Shown: positions 33,771 to 45,674, numbered from the stretch's first letter. The stretch: 64,000 nt of DNA from Bostrychus sinensis (GCA_020698575.1 CM036250.1:29091500-29155499); one strand, 5' to 3'. A program made the numbers and translations. Notes: generated by a model not told the origin, from the letters alone.

Positions 33771-33989
33771 AGAGACCTTACGGCCACAGCTCCGAACGGC
33801 TGCATCGACAATAGAGGCGGAGAACATGGTCCACTCGGACTCCATGTCTCCAGCCTCCCTCGGGATCTGATCAAAGCTCTCCCGGAGGTGGGAGTTGAAG
33901 ACCCCAGACATTCCCAACAGACCCTCACAACACTCGGCCTGCCGAGTCTGCCCAGCTTCCTTCCCTGCCAGCGGATCCAACTCACCACC

Positions 33990-34800
33990 AGGTGGTGATC
34001 AGTTGACAGCTCAGCCCCTCTCTTCACCCGAGTGTCCAAGACACACGGCCGAAGGTCAGATGACACAACTACAAAGTCGATCATCGACCTCCGGCCTAGG
34101 GTGTCCTGGTGCCACGTGCACTGATGGACACCCTTGTGCTCAAACATGGTGTTTGTTATGGACAAACTGTGACTAGCACAGAAGTCCAATAACGACACCA
34201 CTCTGGTTCAGATCGGGGAGGCCGTTCCTCCCAGTCACACCCCTCCAGGTGTCACTGTCGCTGCCCACGTGGGTAGTGAAGTCTCCCAGCAAAACAATGG
34301 AGTCCCCAGTTGGTGCACCTTCCAGTACCCCTCCCAGGGACTCCAAGAAGGCCGGGTACTCTGTACTGCTATTTGGCCCATAGGTACAAATAACAGTAAG
34401 AGACCTGTCCCCAACCCGAATGCGCAGGGACGCGACCCTCTCATTTACTGGGGTAAACTCCAACACAGCAGCTGAGCTGGGGGCTATGAGCAAGCCCACA
34501 CCAGCCCGCCGCCTCTCACCATGGGCAATGCCAGAGTGGTGGAGGGTCCAACCTCTCTCAAGGAGCTGGGTTTCAGAGCCCAAGCTTGGAGCAAGCGTGG
34601 AGGTGAGCCCGACTATATCTAGCCGGTATCTCTCAACCTCCCGCACAAGCTCAGGCTCCTTCCCCCCAAGTGAGGTGACATTCCATGTCCCTACAGCTAG
34701 AAGCTGTGTCCGGGGACCAGGTCGTCGAGGCACCCACCTTTCGACCGCTGTCCGATCCACACTGCACCGGTCTCCTGTGGTTACCTTTGCAGGTGGTGAG
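33990..34800 (-). pseudogene. Rex3 endonuclease domain (APE-like), frameshifted
   Basis: Starts near [20 protein letters not shown]. The GTWNV block near 34690 is the first catalytic motif of APE-type endonucleases. [20 protein letters not shown] and [10 protein letters not shown] follow. The conserved GDFN motif reads GDFT here, so the catalytic asparagine has been replaced. The frame then shifts (about 34190), and the second half carries NTMFEHKGVHQCTWHQD, GRRSMIDFVVVSSDLR and the terminal STDHHLV motif (near 34003). Domain order and content are otherwise complete, but the product would be inactive. Confidence 0.9.
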
Positions 34801-34845
34801 CCCACAGGAGGAGCCAATCCACTATTGCTGAGAAATATACATTGT

Positions 34846-35794
34846 CTGTCTTCTTGACAACCACAGTGCACTGCCTGAACCATATTAGCTATCATTTTTC
34901 TGTAAAATTGAAGTCTTCTTGGAAATAACAGTTTGAACCACATCTATTGGTTTTATAGCAATATAGATAGTCTTTCAGTTAACTTTAGAGTAAGATGCAA
35001 GATGGAGAAGCCACTCAAGACGCAACGTTTGCCCAGAGCCAAATACTTCCAAATGTAATATTGTGAAACATGAAAGGGCCCTTAAGAACAGCAGCAGACG
35101 CTCCTCAGAGCCAGACGTCCATTCCACAAACAATAGCGTTAATTTACTCTGCACTCAAAGACAGTGAAGAAGAAACAAATGGACTAAACCACTCTCTTGA
35201 TTTCATCCCGGTCTCATTACAGCTCTAAATGTGGTCTTTACGGAAAACATCTGCCTAATGCACTCAGACAGGGACTGCTGTGGGATTTTGGTGACAGTTA
35301 TAAATGTGGGTCAAGAGATTTAGAAAACAAAGTTACAACCCCAATTCAAAAAAAAAAAAAAAAAGCTGAGACACTGTAAATAAATACAAATAGGGTCTCA
35401 TACAACTGTGCAGTTTCTTCTCAGGTGTATGGTCCTTATCTATATAGGGTTAAATTTAGTCTTTATAGTGTTCAAATTTTAGTTAAGAAAATCAGATTCA
35501 TGAGTAACATCAGCATGACAAAAATAGGAATCTTTATTTTATACTGTATATAAAAAATAAAAAATGCTGTAAATGCACATTTCAGGCTAAGACTAGATAA
35601 TCTAACGTTGGATTTATGGTGACACAATTTGATGTAGATAAATTTAGTTAATGTTATTTAAGAAAATTAATGTCTAGTTGATGCTGGAGTCATGTGTTTT
35701 TAATAAGTTAGTAATATGCTTTTAGAATTACCCCCAGCAATGCAATGTCACTAAACATTCAAAGAAGTAATGTTTTCTACAACTGCCTAGTCAG
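34846..35794. other. Intergenic
   Basis: 34990-35330 is unique-looking and GC-moderate with no gene; a poly-A run lies near 35349. Short family D related words occur near 35670 (GATGCTGGAGTCATGTG). Confidence 0.4.
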
Positions 35795-35880
35795 TGGGGA
35801 CATTAAAATGCAGTCCATTTACTCTTAAAGACATAAGATCATGTGTGGCATTGTTCACCACAGTCATGGTGCTTTTTTAA
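35795..35880 (+). repeat. Dispersed repeat family 'D', copy 5
   Basis: GACATTAAAATGCAGTCCAT, CTTAAAGACATAAGATCATG and TGTGGCATTGTTCACC align to copies 2 and 3. Confidence 0.65.
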
Positions 35881-37099
35881 ATAAAAAAAAAAAAAGAAAT
35901 TTTAACACTAAAAAGAGAGTAAATGTATAGAAAAGGACCATATACACTGACAGTGTAAGACTGTTAACTGAACAGTCACTAGGAGCATCCATGCCTCTGG
36001 ATACTGTCTGTGTTTGTCAAATGCACAAATGCAGTATAATGCTAAGATCCATATATGAACATGGTCCAGATCCAACTGTCTTCTCTGGACCAAAGCTCAT
36101 TTAAAATGGACTGGGGTCAAATGTCAAACTGTTGGTCAGATAATCCAAAATTTGAAGAAGAAAAAAAAAAACATCTGGCCCAGAGCAGAGACACAGCAGT
36201 ATTTTAGGACTGTGTGACTTCTGGAAGTGTCACAGACATTGTTCCAGTACAGAACAATATCTGTTTTTAATGCTATGTTGCTTCAGGGCCTAAAGATCAA
36301 GAGCATCCAATACCTCCAATACAAATAATAGACACTCCCCTTCTAAAATGCAACAAATGGTTGGGAAATTTTTCTCAATGTAATTCTTCTGATTTCATCC
36401 AAACTTCTGTACTCCTTTTGCCAAAAAATCACATGCATAGGTGCATAAATTGTTGTTTTCCAGCTTTACCTCCTTTACCCCACTGGTCCTGTATTAGGAC
36501 GAGACGTTGGAAAATTACACATCAGTGAGACCTGCATGTGGACTGTTATCACTGTATACACAACTGCTCCCAATAAAAGACATTTAATAGGCAGGCTTTA
36601 ATAACAACTGGGGAAATCCATTGTCCCTAAAGCAAGACCAAATTTATCTTTTAATTTTATAACCAACATCTGTTCATGTTGTTCAAGCCATAAATATGTC
36701 TAACTAATAATTAAAAGCACTGGTCCCAAAGCATATACTGTACCAGTCACTTTTCTCTTATCATCTGATAGGCTAAGTATATTTGTATTATGCCAGACCC
36801 TAATCTTTGTGCCATTACCAAAAGCTATAATGAGCAACCGGCAAAGGGCAAAAGCTGTTCTTTGGCGAACCAAATTGTCCTTTTCAGATTATTGGCTGTG
36901 AAATGAACCATATTGGACAGAGCAAATGGATAGGTCAAATACATTGGTTTCACTGACCCAGCATCCATTGCACCATGCTTCAAGCCAGTAATTATTTACA
37001 AAACACAAATGCAGCCTGATCGTTGCACAGGAAGACAATGGTTAAGACTGTATATTGAATTTTGTGATGAGATGCAGAGTGGCAGAGTCGTTAGCACAT
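35881..37099. other. Intergenic; unique-looking island 36530-37070
   Basis: No gene or element recognised. The 540 bp from 36530 are unique in the window, with blocks such as ATAATGAGCAACCGGCAAAG and CATAAATATGTCTAACTAAT. A candidate conserved noncoding element on texture alone. Confidence 0.3.
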
Positions 37100-37390
37100 G
37101 TGAAGTGGTCACATTACTGATAACTTTTTGCCTGATGCGTGGGGACATTTATTCATTCACCATGAGGCAATTTAGAGTCAACACATGATGGAGGGAGGGA
37201 GGAGGAGGAGAGAACCCACAGTAACACAGGGAGGACGTGCACACTCCACTCTAACAGCTGTGTGCTGGCTATACACTGCACCTAAAAGATTAATGGAAGT
37301 CTGTGCGACGTGGAATGCATAAATCATAAACTATCACTTGTTCACACTGTGCAAGTGTTCAAACGCTGAATCCTGACTATGACCAAAGTC
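37100..37390. repeat. SINE-body relic followed by a repeat shared with 61999-62185
   Basis: 37185-37250 (GAGAACCCACAGTAACACAG, GGACGTGCACACTCCA) resembles a degraded SINE body. 37268-37388 (TATACACTGCACCTAAAAGA ... TTCAAACGCTGAATC ... TATGACCAAAGTC) is collinear with 61999-62185. Confidence 0.6.
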
Positions 37391-37986
37391 CTGGAAATCA
37401 CTCCCGGATTTCTGAAGTACCGGAAATGACTGCATGTATCAGGAACACTTCCAGAAGTCACTGTCTTTAGGCACTTGGGCTGAAATGATTCATTGATTTA
37501 TTCAAGTAATTCGAGTAGGTAGTAAAAAGCTTCAATTAATGTGGAGAACAATGTTTCAGCGTGGTTAATGCACAACACACTAGCGCCAAGTAGGGAGGGC
37601 TTGGCAATAAAGTTTTTAATTTTGAACTATAGCTCTATGTTGTCTGTGTTGTGGCTAACGCTGCTGCTAGCTTCAGAGCAGATTAAATATTGTCTGTAGG
37701 TCACCAATAATCACAGAGTAAGGGTTAGGGTCACATTATCTATGTCAAGGCTTTGAGAGGTGGCAGCAAACAGCAGTGTGCAGTGATACTTTGTTTCTGT
37801 ATGCAGAATAGCCATGTGCTTGATCATTTTTAGCATCTTTTATTTAAATGGTGTATCACTGGAAAAAAGCAATATCTACATTAGTTCAAATAATATTTGC
37901 CAGTGTAGTAAGATTTTTTTTTCTTATTTTAAGTGAAATTTTCTTACGCCATAGGCAGATATTTCGCTTGAATTAAGTAAAAGAGA
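37391..37986. other. Intergenic, nothing recognised
   Basis: AT-rich spacer before the large palindrome. Confidence 0.45.
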
Positions 37987-38450
37987 TAACACTTTATTTT
38001 AAGGTCCATCTATTAACCATTAACTAGGTGCTAATTAGCATGCTAGTTAGTGGTTAGTGAGCATATTCTACAACTAAAAATAAACATATTCTCCTTAATA
38101 AACTCATAATTACTGCTCATTAGTAGGAAGTAAGGAAGTTGTTGGACATAAATTATGATCTTAATAAGATTTTTGGAGTATGAGCATTTTGGGGGAATAG
38201 TACCACAAAAAAACTTACTAAGCTCATAATTTATGTCCAACAGCTTTCTTACTTCCTGCTAATGAGCAGTAATTATGAGTTTATTAAGAAGAATATGTTA
38301 GTTTCTGATTAGTTGTAGAATATGGTCACACAGAATATAGGGATTAATAAATGCTTTATAATTACCAGTTAAGAGCTAATTAACTACTAACTAGCATGCT
38401 AATTAGCACCTAGTTATTGGTTAATAGGTGGACTTGAAACTAAAGTGTTA
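37987..38450. mobile_element. 464-bp palindromic MITE
   Basis: Starts TAACACTTTATTTTAAGG and ends AACTAAAGTGTTA. The arms pair over almost their whole length: AACTAGGTGCTAATTAGCAT (left) with its complement at the right, and AACTCATAATTACTGCTCAT with its complement. The unpaired centre is about 70 bp near 38190. Flanking TA dinucleotides would fit a Tc1/mariner-type target site but are too short to prove it. No coding capacity. Confidence 0.88.
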
Positions 38451-39689
38451 CTGTAAAAATAATCTAAATTCAACCTAGTAAAGATGACTCAATTTAGGAT
38501 TAATAACCTGAATTCAAGTCATTTTAACTAATGGAGATACAGATTTTTTGCAGTGTAATAGAGCTGGCCATTAGATGCAGAGAGGGTTGAAACTAGGGGC
38601 AGCAGTAAAGGTGGAATACCCAGGCTAGGGATCTAGACATCAGCTACCTCCAGGCTGCGTCGTGTGCAACGCCTTTGCACAGTTTCTCTTGCCTTGTACT
38701 GTACAGCCTCACCTGATACAAGGCCAACAGTCCATGAAGCCGTACCTGAGTGGCCCTTAATGGAAAATAGGTTGGAATGACGTTTTCAAAGCAGTAAATG
38801 AGGCCTAACCCTGGACCACTCCAAATCTGGCGGAGCTGACGCCGCACTTCCAGCCCGTTGTGGGAGAAATCTCATTATCTCACAAGTGCCATGATTCTCG
38901 CCGGTCTGTGCCGTTTTATCGGCGAGGTGACATGGTGCCGGCGCTGTCCACAGTGACCGTATCCATGACAACCAGCGATTCATCTTCCCCTTGATTATAC
39001 TCGGACATCATTTCTAGGTGGATCATGACAGCCATGACCCTGAGCACCCGCAGATTCACAGGAGTCGCCCTTGTCCTGTTCGAAGGCTTGTCCAGGAGCA
39101 TAAGCTGTGTGGGATTGACTTTTTATGCAGCAGGGATTGTGCCTGGAAAACCCTAAAATACAGCCAGACAGGTTCATGAAAGTGACATTCAAGGTGAGCC
39201 CAAGAGACTAGATGTATATGGTACAGGTGGGAAATGCAATGTTTTGAAATCATATGGAAGAAGTACTCAAATTCTGTATGCCAGTAAAAGTAAGAGGTAA
39301 TGTTTAAAAAGTAATGTCATGTATAAAAGGTAAAAAAGAACTGCTAGCACTTCAGTGGGAGTAGAGTCGGACAAAGCCACTGACCCCTGGAAGTCAAAAA
39401 ACAAAGCCACAAAGTTGGTCTGAAACTCACTTTACAGAATGTACCTTCTCTGATTCTAATCCCTGGGAAAAAACACATTGCTGTAGCCAGAATGAGCCAA
39501 CCTCAAACAGTTTTTGATCCATTCATCACAGATGAGAAGGTACGGATCATTTTGAAATATACAAACCTTCAGGGGATGACCAAAGTTGACTAAACAGACA
39601 TGAACTAAGCACAAAAAGTATGTTTACGTTGGTGGATTATTTCTTTGTTTTTGCTTCTTGACAATAAATCTTCAAGCAGCATTAGTCAC
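38451..39689. other. Intergenic; GC-richer unique segment 38640-39200
   Basis: 38640-39200 is less AT-rich, has scattered CpG, and is not repeated in the window. Several 60-70-codon frames overlap on the minus strand without any recognised domain. It could hold an unrecognised exon or a regulatory element. Confidence 0.3.
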
Positions 39690-40125
39690 TGTTCCGTGTG
39701 GTTGTGTTGGACCCTGACACGTACCAGAGATCCTGATCTTACAGGTGTTCAATGTGGCTGAGGTCAACACTGTCCACTCTCTAACTCTGGAGGTATGTTC
39801 TGATAAACCCCACCCAGTGGACTAGTGTTGCCTTGAAGGAGAGAATTTGGTCCCAGCATATAGGATTGCCACTGGTTGCAGAATTTCATCTCGATATCAT
39901 ATTGAGATTTCCTCCAATTTGAGGAAGATGCCTCTCTACACCATCACTCAGCCTCCAGCAAACCATGTGACTATAGGTGCAGCGAGCACTACACTTTGAC
40001 CTATGAGCCAAGCAGCTTGTGCAGAATCTGGACTCACCGCTGAACATAAGGTTCCTCCACATGTTCAGGTTCTGTGCAGATGCTGCTGAGACCAGCACAG
40101 ACCTGGCAACAGGCAACTGACCTGA
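39690..40125 (-). pseudogene. Tc1-like transposase fragment with lost catalytic Asp
   Basis: The minus-strand frame 40116-39886 contains ASAQNLNMWRNLMFSGESRF, which corresponds to the WxNVxFSDESRF block around the second catalytic Asp of Tc1/mariner transposases. Here the Asp codon is GGT (Gly; complement of 40036-40038). Downstream CLAHRSKC and the segment reaching to about 39700 resemble the following part of the catalytic core but with frame changes. Neither the N-terminal DNA-binding part nor terminal repeats were found. Dead fragment. Confidence 0.72.
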
Positions 40126-41324
40126 CTGTAAGCACCTTGGGGCACCAGAAGCTCAAAACAAGTCAGCAGCAACAGCAAACAAACAAACAAGAAAAACTAT
40201 AACAAACAAGGGGATTGGAGGGGTCCCAAGGGACATGAACGTGAGTTTTTATTTTTGCAAAATCCTCTCCTACTCAGAATACAATAATTCATCAAAATCT
40301 ATTTTATTATAAATTATTAACATACAAGGCTTTAATTACCTCAACTAAAATATTCCACTCTGCATTTTTTATTTTGAAAATACCTCATATTTAACTTTTT
40401 TCTTATTTACTGGGTGGGTACTTTTGGAGAAAATGGCCTTATAATGTACAAAAAAAATGAAGAAATTAATAAGCTATGATTAAGCTGATGAAAAGCTCTA
40501 AGCTTTGAAAGTAGAAAAAATTGGATTTTATAACCATTTTTCTGTGGGGAAAATTACTCACTCACTCTGACCTTAGGTGTAACAATCACATTACAGAACT
40601 GGATTTTTTGCTCCTGTTGAGTATTTTCTATAGACCTAATGTCTGCCACTGTCAATGTTAAGGAGGGTAAATTAATGACTCTCTGACCCACTGAAAACAG
40701 TTCTGCGACTCACTTTTTGGTTGTAACCCATCCGTTGAGAATTATTTGACTGATATTTCTGTTCTTCATTGCTTCAAAGTCACAGATGTATTTACATTTT
40801 CTTACAAATGTATTTCCAGTGATACAGACTGGTATTGTCTCTTACCTGTGAATTCATGCATCCAGAACAAGGAGCAGCCTTTTCCTTCACTCCTCTTGTA
40901 ATGACAGAGGGACGTGTGATGCAGGTGAGAACAGATACTGGTGAACAGGGCTGCAGCAGGTTGAAGTGACCGGGTGGATGGAAATGTGCTGTCAGTGTGA
41001 ACCGAGGAGAGGAGCAGGGGGGAGGGGACCATCAGAACTCAAATACTGCCAAGATGGCTTCAAAGCAAAATCGTCCTCCGAGTCTTTGAAGTCACCTCAA
41101 TGTAATGCATTTTCACAAAAGCAATGAAGCTTAGTGCTGTACTCAAGTAGAGATAGGGAGAAAGCACATAGCCCCTATACATCATCTACATAGTGTATGG
41201 GCCTTCAAATAGGTACTTCAGCTGCTCTACACTCTTTTACAACTTACTCTCACAACTTACAACATGTATGCAATAAATGTTTAAACTTTTTACTTTTAAC
41301 ATTAATGAATATTTTACTTTTTTT
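40126..41324. other. Intergenic, nothing recognised
   Basis: AT-rich; no gene. 40800-41030 is somewhat GC-richer with a 76-codon minus frame of no known family. Confidence 0.45.
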
Positions 41325-42015
41325 ACTTTTAGGGCTTTTCAAATGTATTTTTCCTCTCATTTTGGCATTTCTTATGCTAGGCTGATGACATTTGTCAAAG
41401 ATCTTCATTAATAAAATAATTTTAGTGTCACAACTGAAAAAAAAATTTTTTTTCAACTGTCTGGGCAAAAAACTCACACTCTTCCTCTTAAAGTCCTTTT
41501 TGTTCCCATTGAGTTATATTAAAATCTCTTATTTTCACTCTACTGCAATTGCAATACAAAAATGTTAATTCCTTTGTAACCCTGTCAGTCAGAGCCAAAA
41601 AAAAAAAAATACTCAAACAAAAAAATCACCACAGATCCATTCTCATTGCATTGTGGAAAATAATTCCAGTGTAGGAAATAATTCCCACAGTGCAATGCAC
41701 AATGCATAATATAACAGTGACTGTAGCTCAAGCCTTTTGGGGGGTTTCAGAGGAAGAATCTGAGTTTTTGCCTTTTTTTGTGTGATTTTCTTCCCTTTTT
41801 TTTTTTTTTTTTTGTATTGGCACAAAAAGTAAAAATGTATCAAAATCAGTTTCAGGACAAACCTATCTGAGTAATCCCTGCACCAAAAAAAAAAAACTTC
41901 ATCTGCATCTTTAAGTAGTAAATTAAAAGTAGTAAAATTTTGCATGTTTTATTTACAAATATGTTAGAATTATGGGAACAAACTGGCATTTAGAGAGTTA
42001 AAAATATAAAAATGA
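41325..42015 (+). repeat. Dispersed repeat, copy B
   Basis: Collinear with the complement of 2578-3060 (TTTTCAAATGTATTTT, CTCATTTTGGCATTTCTTAT, TAATCCCTGCAC, AACAAACTGGCATTTAGAG). Longer than copy A, which has suffered deletions. Poly-T and poly-A runs lie at 41585-41600, 41797 and 41885. Confidence 0.7.
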
Positions 42016-42459
42016 CTTCACTTTTGTTATGTATGAAAAGCGGCAAGGGTTAATGATCAAAAAACACCACACAGATCACCACATAAACGCTCAAAAAATA
42101 CAACTCCAACCTAATTTGAACACAGCATTGCAGCGAGTCATTTGTGTGACGTGTGTATGTCATCCCTGGTGTGAATTGTCAGATTAAATAAAACAGAAAG
42201 CAGTTCACAAGGGTCAGAAGTAACACTGCTGCTGCTTTGGTGTAAATTGGGGTTAGACATACAACAGTAACAGTAAAGATCTATCTACAATGGGGTGGGT
42301 TTCTTGTTTGTGATGTAAATTTACAAGTGTTCAATTAACACTTAAAGAGTTTGATTTAACACTACAAATGCCTATATGGTCTTTATCTATATAGTGCTAT
42401 AAAATAATCTTTCTTTAGTGTTAAAATGTCAGTGTAAAATGAACTCAGCATCATGACAC
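42016..42459. other. Intergenic, nothing recognised
   Basis: AT-rich, no gene. Confidence 0.45.
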
Positions 42460-42750
42460 AGGTGAACAATGCCACACCTGATCTTATCTGGACTGCATTC
42501 TCTCTCATCATTGTCATCAGTGTTTGAAAACTTGATTTTTTTAAAATGTCACTTCTGTTTACATTGCATTCATGGGATAATACTAAAAGCAGTATAATCA
42601 GTCATTAAAAATATCTAAACACCTCTTTTCCCAAAAGAAAAATATTGAATAAACAAACCATTTAGCTGTACTTATACCCAATACAACATGTTCCTGTTCA
42701 ACCATGAATCTAAGGAACAGTGACGCACATGACTCCAGCGTCAACTGGAC
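42460..42750 (-). repeat. Dispersed repeat family 'D', copy 6
   Basis: GGTGAACAATGCCACACCTG and GGATAATACTAAAAGCAG match copy 4. At 42715-42745 AACAGTGACGCACATGACTC is another family word. Confidence 0.6.
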
Positions 42751-45454
42751 ATTAACGTTTTTTTATATATTTTTTTCTTCTTCAATAAAGCTATCATTAC
42801 TTTCTCCAGTCTCTGACACTGTTAATTTAAGGCCAGAAAATTGACTGTAAATTGTAAGCGTCCCATTCCCCCTTTCCATTCCAAGGCAATGTGATTTTCT
42901 AATTAGCTGGGTTAAGATCACAACAGACAGAATCCCTGCTCTAAGTGTCCTTCCACCCAGCTCTGCTCAGTCATGCTATGCACAATGCTCACATTTGTCA
43001 AACTCTTTTAACTCCAAGTTGGTGAGGCAGGGTCTTCGCTCTGTGAACTAAGCAAAAATGAAGTTATAAACCAACCAGGGAGCCAGCTTCCTGACTAATG
43101 AGATGGATCATAATGGGATTGAGTGCATTGGAAAGCACCTGGCACATTAGATAAGCCATGTATTAAAATAAGCAATTACAAAGTAACAGATGAGCCATTA
43201 AATGAACGTGGGGCAATATAAAAGTAACCGGTCGGGTCCATACAAAACATGATGTTAAAGGCAGGCCATATAGGGGTACAAGGATTTTTAAGTAAGAATA
43301 TTTATATAGAGGAGAAAACATTTGAGAGTTAAAATATTTATTACAATAACTGTAAATTTGCATTATGTGTGTCTGTTTTAGCACATTGTGTAAAGTTACT
43401 GCTTAATATCTCTGCTTTATACCACATATCTCTTCATACATATACTTTTTTGCATCTGTGAACATGCATTATGTTAAGAGTAAGTCTAAGACACTTCAAC
43501 TCTATACAATATTCAATACTAACACATACAGCAAAAAAAAAAAAAAAAAAAGAGACAGCTTTGAACATGCCTTTCATTCATTACCTCAGCTCCTACCTCT
43601 CTCCATCTTCAGCTTGCAGAGCCTATGGATTATATAGCTATATGATCTGTGAGATAGGTAGAGAGGCACTGCAGTACAATTTTAATGTGGCAATGTTTTA
43701 TACCTAGTACAGTATATTATGGGTGTAGCATTGTGCATTAGTATGGCCCAGTGCACCAAGAAGGCTGTGGTTTGAGGAAGCTAAAGATTTAGGCTCTGTA
43801 CTTTTAAAAGGGCAAAAATTGTTTATTATTAATTTTCTTCTTGAATCCTTTTGCTGTGTTACCAGCTATGGATGTATGTTTGACATTCTCTAAACTTTGG
43901 GTTGGAGCAGTACTGACAGTTCTGGACCAATAGCGTGCCAGTACTGATCAATGGAAAGAGAATTTACCCCTGAACTGGAAGATCTTGAGTTTGAATCCAG
44001 GTCTGAGCACCATATCTTTACCATTGAAAGATAGGACCAGTGCCTTGGCAAAGGTCTATGCTCTCTGAGTGCTTCTAGTTTAGATATTTATTCTTTTTTC
44101 TTTTTTTTTCTCTCTTTTGGCTTATTTATTTATTTTTGGAGTGTTTTTCAACATTAAAACACATTTATCACAGTACTGTATAATAAAAACTTTATAAGAC
44201 AAATATATAAAATGTGACATTTAAGGGAGAGCTCTTGTTATTGTGGAATTGACATACTGTAAATGTACTGTACATTGCAGCTGTGACATCCAGTGCTGAC
44301 TGAGATGGCGCTATTATCTCTGTTTCAAACCATAATTGAAACCATCCGGAAGACTTTGAGGTTATTGATTTATGGAATAACCCAATCATTACTATTCCAG
44401 GAGTAATACTGTAAATTAAATGTTAGATGAAAGATTGTAACTGTCTTCTTTCCATTCTCTGTCTACACCGAGATTTGCATAAAGCCATCCCCAAAGCGAG
44501 GATACAATCTGGCCTGGACCTGGTTTTAGCTTGAGTTATGTTCAATATCACAACATTAATATCAGTGAGAGATAATTCAGCCTTGAGAGGAGACAGAGCA
44601 GCTGCGGTAACAACACCTGATCCTGTACACGTACCACAAAAAGTACTACCTTTCATCTGGATACAGCAACTCAGCCAACAGATTTAGAAGGTTCTTCCAC
44701 TCACTGCCAAATGATTTACTGACTCAAATAAAGGTAAGAAAGAAGAAATGTAATAAAAGAATATTACAAGAATAAGAATATGAATTAGATAAGGGACTTG
44801 AATCTCAAGGAAGATGAAGTTTTGGATGAGAAATAGTACTATTTGGGTTTTCATCAGATTGTTTTTATGTCCATTGTTTGAAGTATCGCATCAGAAACGG
44901 TTGAAATGCCAAAATAAAAACCCATATTTGGAGAAAAAAAACACTTTATACTTGCTAAAAAATAAAAACGTTTGTCGACACTTGTAAACATTTTCTCTAA
45001 TGTTAAAATAGGGCCAGATAATGCAGGTAAATATGGTAGGATTTTTTAGGGTAATTTTATGTTTTAACATGCAAATTATCCATTATCTACATAGAAATGT
45101 ACACATTTGTATACATTTAAAAGAACAAAATCTGAAAATTGGATTGAGCCAGGTTTTAAATACATGATTTATTTTGTTGACAGATGAGATATCTTATGTC
45201 TGTCCGTAAATAAGAAAATATTGCCAAAAGCCTTAAAAAATGTTTTTAGGATTAAAATGCCCATCAACAAATTGTTCAGTTAAAATGTAGTTAATTATAA
45301 GACTGGAAAATTTCGTGCTTCCATTCTTTAACAGGAAAGTCCCATTGAGATTCACAGATTCTCTTTTCCAAGGGACCAAACTAGCATAAAATTTAAAAAA
45401 CGCAACACTTTTAAGTGAAGTGAAGCTGTTTCTTGTTTGTCCACTGCACCAGAC
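42751..45454. other. Intergenic; unique-looking island 42790-43140
   Basis: No gene recognised. 42790-43140 is unique with blocks such as CTAATTAGCTGGGTTAAGAT. A poly-A run is near 43533. 43940-44060 includes AGTTTGAATCCAGG, a possible B-box relic of an old tRNA-derived repeat. Confidence 0.35.
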
Positions 45455-45600
45455 ACAGGGGAACAGTGTCACACATGACCCTAATGTCTTTAAGAAAAGA
45501 AAGTGTCTTTGTTACACCATTTCTGCCATCATAATCTATATTTAGGGCAGTTCAAGCTAAGTTGTATTGCTGGAGTAATGGACCAACCATGACTCAGGCC
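45455..45600 (-). repeat. Dispersed repeat family 'D', copy 7
   Basis: GGGGAACAGTGTCACACATG and CTAATGTCTTTAAGAAA are the complement of the family core. A further short copy is at 46676-46710 (GAACAGTGTCATGTATGACT). Confidence 0.7.
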
Positions 45601-45674
45601 CCAAACTCACTGGATGCTTAACTGCAGCGTGGTGACACCGTCAGGGAACCGTTTTCACTTCAGCGCCCAGCTCA

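Larger units (their letters stand above)
31862..34845 (-). mobile_element. Rex3: Rex3-type RTE retrotransposon, nearly full length, decayed
   Basis: About 3 kb on the minus strand carrying endonuclease and reverse transcriptase regions in the expected order. The 3' end reads complement of CATCCATCTTCTTCCGCTTA on the plus strand, as usual for this family. The region between 32706 and 33170 is bounded by sequences that match the standard Rex3 PCR primer sites as I remember them (20 of 21 and 19 of 20 positions). The coding region is split over several frames. The 5' boundary is approximate and a target duplication was not found. Rex3 belongs to the RTE clade and is widespread in teleosts, which supports the taxonomic call. 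Confidence 0.92.

Noticed and set aside
33720..34176. Several 80-90-codon plus-strand frames
   Set aside because: Shadows of the GC-rich Rex3 coding strand.
34420..34857. 145-codon plus-strand frame
   Set aside because: Antisense shadow of the Rex3 endonuclease region.
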